A stretch of DNA of 64,000 nt from Flaviflexus equikiangi (lineage in GTDB: Bacteria > Actinomycetota > Actinomycetes > Actinomycetales > Actinomycetaceae): positions 2,279,975-2,343,974 of the forward strand of contig NZ_CP059676.1 in the NCBI RefSeq assembly GCF_014069875.1. The letters run 5' to 3'. The notes beneath the pieces are model-generated. The model saw only the letters and a list, made by a program, of their open reading frames with translations. It had not been told where the DNA came from and ran no database searches. Positions within the stretch are counted from its first letter, which is position 1; every line of letters starts with the position of its first letter. Shown piece by piece: positions 61,558 through 64,000 of the stretch. A program made the translations under genes and the position numbers.

Positions 61558-62796
61558 CTACTTTCCCTGACGCTTTTCTCGCTGGATGCGGCGCTGTTCG
61601 GCACGGCGTGCGGCCCGAACGGCAGCACGCTCGGCCGCGGTCAGTCCGCCTTTGTCGACGCCATCGGCAAGCTCATGGCCAACTTCTTCCACTGCTTCAT
61701 CAACGAGATCCTCCGGGCTCTCCGGTGTCGACGCGACCTCGGGGGCTGGTCGATCTTTCTTCTTCTTGCCGGCCGGCTGATCTGAGACCTCGGGCTCGGG
61801 CGCGTCTGCAATGACCTTCTTCGCCTCATCTTTATCGATGCCGCGCTTCTTCGCACGGTTCTTGCCGACAGGCTGCTGTCGCTGCCGCTTCGGCTCCTCG
61901 ACGATGACATCCTTCGGCTCCTCCGCAGGAAGACCCTTCTTCAGGCGCTTCTCGCGATCGCGCTTCTGCTTCGCCTTGTAGGCATCGGAGCCGGGTGCGG
62001 GAGCGTTGGTGATCATGTACATCTGCTGGCCTGCTGACCAGATGTTGGAGACGACCCAGTAGATGAGAACGCCGATGGGGAAGGCAACACCGGAAATCAG
62101 GAAGATGACTGGGAAGATCCAGATCATCATCTGCTGCGTGCGGTACATCGGATTGTCGGAGCTCTTCGCCTCTTCAGGCATGTTCTTCGAAATCATCATG
62201 CGCTGAGAGAAGAACATCGTGGCTGACATCGTGACGACAAGGATCATCGCGACGATACGAACCGTGAGATCATCCCCGCCACCGAGCGTGGGATTGTTGA
62301 ACGATGCGGCAAGGGGTGCACCGAACACCTGAGATGCTTCGATCTGCTCAGCCATCGCCTGATCAAGCGGACCGATAGCTCCGCGGTCGCCGTTCGCAAT
62401 CGGGACCAAGTTGTTGAGAACCCTGAAAAGCGCAAGGAAGATCGGAGTCTGGATCAGCAGAGGCATACACGCGGCGAAGGGCGACGTTCCTGCGTCCTTA
62501 TAGATCGCCTGCATCTCAGCCTGCATGCGCTGCTGAGAATACGTGTCCTTCTTACCCTTGTACTTCTTCTGAAGCTTCTTCAGCTCGGGCTGAATGAGCT
62601 GCTGCGCGCGAGAAGAGTTGATCTGCTTCTTGAACAGCGGAAGGATGAGAATACGAACAACAACGGTCAGACCAACGATCGACCACACCCAGGCAGAGCC
62701 CGAGCCCTCGGGCAATCCAAGTGCCGTCAGTCCCGTGTGGACAATGTTCATGATCCACGCGATGACCCACATGATGGGGAAGAGGATAGTATCCAA
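61558..62796 (-). CDS. yidC: Membrane protein insertase YidC
   Basis: A 412-residue Gram-positive-type YidC/Oxa1 with helices at about 3-25, 32-55, 108-130, 175-195 and 220-245 and a long basic cytoplasmic tail from about 265. Motifs: 'LTVVVRILILPLFKKQINSS', 'SPFAACMPLLIQTPIFLALF'. Inserts membrane proteins with or without SecYEG. The start is a TTG with AAGGAAAA upstream, overlapping the end of the yidD region by 3 bases' distance. The tail is longer than average and Lys/Arg/Glu rich. Confidence 0.95.
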   Translation of the reverse strand: MDTILFPIMWVIAWIMNIVHTGLTALGLPEGSGSAWVWSIVGLTVVVRILILPLFKKQINSSRAQQLIQPELKKLQKKYKGKKDTYSQQRMQAEMQAIYKDAGTSPFAACMPLLIQTPIFLALFRVLNNLVPIANGDRGAIGPLDQAMAEQIEASQVFGAPLAASFNNPTLGGGDDLTVRIVAMILVVTMSATMFFSQRMMISKNMPEEAKSSDNPMYRTQQMMIWIFPVIFLISGVAFPIGVLIYWVVSNIWSAGQQMYMITNAPAPGSDAYKAKQKRDREKRLKKGLPAEEPKDVIVEEPKRQRQQPVGKNRAKKRGIDKDEAKKVIADAPEPEVSDQPAGKKKKDRPAPEVASTPESPEDLVDEAVEEVGHELADGVDKGGLTAAERAAVRAARRAEQRRIQREKRQGK

Positions 62797-62799
62797 GGC

Positions 62800-63207
62800 T
62801 CAGCTTTTCCTTGTCTCGGTGTTACGCCACGCTTGTGGCTCGTTCGAAAAATTCGTGTTCTGCTGTGCCGAGTGTGGCACGGTGTCCTCGCCGGAACTAA
62901 AATCGTTGGACGCGGCAGAACTCTCTTGACCTTCTTTCCACTTTCGCAGAAGCTCCTCATGGCCCAACGGCTTGCCCGGCCACGCTCCTCTTTCAGGAAC
63001 GTAGTCCGCACCGCCCTTCGACCACGGGTTACAGCGAAGAATTCGCCAAGTGGCTAACAGTGTACCCTTGCCGCCGCCGTGAACATGCATGGCCTCGAGG
63101 GCATACTGGGAACAGCTCGGATAGTACCGACATCGGGGAGGGAATCGCGGGGACACGTGTTTCTGATACCAGCGGATACCGCGACTGAGTATTCGTGCGC
63201 CCGTCAC
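62800..63207 (-). CDS. yidD: Membrane protein insertion efficiency factor YidD
   Basis: A 135-residue YidD: '[20 protein letters not shown]' then [11 protein letters not shown] and '[15 protein letters not shown]', with the conserved Cys residues. The GTG at 63207 overlaps the rnpA stop (GTGA). It has a C-terminal polar extension of about 50 residues beyond the domain. Confidence 0.93.
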   Translation of the reverse strand: MTGARILSRGIRWYQKHVSPRFPPRCRYYPSCSQYALEAMHVHGGGKGTLLATWRILRCNPWSKGGADYVPERGAWPGKPLGHEELLRKWKEGQESSAASNDFSSGEDTVPHSAQQNTNFSNEPQAWRNTETRKS

Positions 63208-63563
63208 GGTCGGTCCTTGAATGCCTTGGACCATGCCCGGTCGAGATCAGACTCGAGTTCCGACCACTCTTTCCCGCGTGCAGCGGGAAAAACGCGCACA
63301 ACAACGCTTTCGCCTGGGCGAAGATGCTGGACTCTCTCCCGCATCAGGTGCCGCAGCTGCCGGCGCACCCGGTTGCGGACAACAGCATTGCCGACTGTTT
63401 TAGGCACGACGAAGCCGACCAGGGCAGAAACCTGGTCGGCTGGGTCTGCGTCGTCCGGCGAACAGACGTGAAGCATGAGGCTCGACGATCTACCTCGAAC
63501 TCCACCTCTGATCGTGGCCCGAAAGTCTCCGGACGTACGCATACGATTGTGCGCCGGAAGCAC
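63204..63563 (-). CDS. rnpA: Ribonuclease P protein component
   Basis: A 119-residue RnpA, the protein part of RNase P, which matures tRNA 5' ends. Visible: '[21 protein letters not shown]' opening (GTG start), '[23 protein letters not shown]' RNR motif and '[17 protein letters not shown]'. Located between rpmH and yidD, overlapping the latter. Confidence 0.95.
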   Translation of the reverse strand: MLPAHNRMRTSGDFRATIRGGVRGRSSSLMLHVCSPDDADPADQVSALVGFVVPKTVGNAVVRNRVRRQLRHLMRERVQHLRPGESVVVRVFPAARGKEWSELESDLDRAWSKAFKDRP

Positions 63564-63577
63564 GAGCCCTCAGCGTC

Positions 63578-63715
63578 TTAGGCAGAGAGCTTCGCGCGGC
63601 CCTTGCGACGACGGCCGGAAAGGATTGCGCGGCCAGCGCGGGTAGCCATGCGCTTGCGGAAGCCATGCACCTTCGCGCGCTTGCGGTTATTGGGCTGGAA
63701 AGTCCGCTTCACCAT
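63578..63715 (-). CDS. rpmH: 50S ribosomal protein L34
   Basis: A 45-residue bL34 with the invariant '[21 protein letters not shown]' pattern and basic tail. The ATG at 63715 has GGAG upstream; the longer frame to 63772 is rejected. Last ribosomal gene before oriC, divergent from the expected dnaA outside the window. Confidence 0.98.
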   Translation of the reverse strand: MVKRTFQPNNRKRAKVHGFRKRMATRAGRAILSGRRRKGRAKLSA

Positions 63716-64000
63716 GATGATCTCCACTCGGTCTTCAAAGCTATCGGGCAAAAGGTTGGTTCCGATAGTCACTTAACTAGAAAAGACTAGGTAAAACCCG
63801 ACGTGGGGTCAATGACAGGGGCTCCGAGGTGACTAGGTTCACCGCGCGTGGAGGTGTGCAACTTTGTCGATGTGGTAATTCACATCCGGTGAATAACGTC
63901 CATCCACAGCTGTGTAACCACATTCTTGTAATTTCCGACTTTATCTCACGCCTGAGCCAAAAACCTGCCCCAAATCTTTTCCACAGGTGTGGATAAAGCT
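63716..64000. other. Left edge of oriC, upstream of the expected dnaA
   Basis: 285 bp without a gene, with growing AT content. It contains a perfect DnaA box TGTGGATAA (63988-63996), TTTTCCACA (63977-63985, 8/9) and weaker CCATCCACA (63900-63908). dnaA should lie past 64000. Confidence 0.75.
63988..63996 (-). promoter_or_regulatory. DnaA box (oriC)
   Basis: TGTGGATAA, exact complement of TTATCCACA, next to rpmH and in the usual oriC location. It pairs with TTTTCCACA 2 bases before it. Confidence 0.8.

Overview
The window is about 64 kb of a moderately GC-rich actinobacterial chromosome, ending at the edge of the replication origin. The last 16 kb follow the classic actinobacterial origin-left order read towards oriC: pcnA (CCA transferase), mutT-like Nudix gene, DUF6049-type secreted protein, murJ, trxB, trxA, aminotransferase, ddl, parB, parA, parS cluster, rsmG, jag/khpB, yidC, yidD, rnpA, rpmH, then DnaA boxes. 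ponA–rpsF–ssb–rpsR–rplI just beyond is also typical. A class Ib ribonucleotide reductase, luxS, lipoproteins with actinobacterial lipoboxes and frequent GTG/TTG starts point to an Actinomycetaceae-like member of the Actinomycetota; this placement is inference. No tRNA, rRNA, CRISPR array, intact insertion sequence or prophage was seen.

Layout. 1–9.5 kb: the C-terminal part of the HrpA helicase, three small membrane proteins, an FAD monooxygenase-like protein, a SprT-like metalloprotein, an orphan sugar-type solute-binding lipoprotein, a low-molecular-weight phosphatase and a second lipoprotein. 9.5–12.5 kb: a DUF308 membrane protein, then a possibly acquired patch with a frameshifted MDR oxidoreductase, a divergent TetR regulator and a 430-bp stretch without a recognised gene. 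12.5–21.4 kb: nrdF and, separately, nrdH-nrdI-nrdE, with an ABC-2 exporter pair, an acyltransferase-like membrane protein, a maltose O-acetyltransferase-like protein and a YbaK deacylase between them. 21.4–22.0 kb: a regulatory gap with paired NrdR boxes, DnaA-box-like palindromes and a separate operator-like repeat before gltA.

23.7–29.9 kb holds a cellulose-synthase-like glycosyltransferase, a GH18-like protein with two CBM5/12-like repeats and a large membrane GGDEF–EAL protein, which together look like a c-di-GMP-linked extracellular polysaccharide module. 30–38 kb: sdaA with a Nudix hydrolase and a thiamine-binding-type protein, luxS followed by an MTA/SAH nucleosidase fused to two HNH-associated repeats, an LLM-class flavin oxidoreductase, oligopeptidase B and a DUF3152 metzincin-like protein. 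38–46 kb: a cysteine-less DsbA-like protein, an RNase HI with an N-terminal extension, the ribosomal/ssb operon, a class A penicillin-binding protein, an AI-2E family membrane protein and an MFS protein.

Most worth a second look: the luxS-linked nucleosidase–HNH-repeat fusion; the GT2/GH18/GGDEF-EAL module; murJ, whose pseudokinase region is separated by one frame shift from its membrane-anchored discoidin-like tail; seven parS sites in under 500 bp; and the nrd/gltA regulatory gap.
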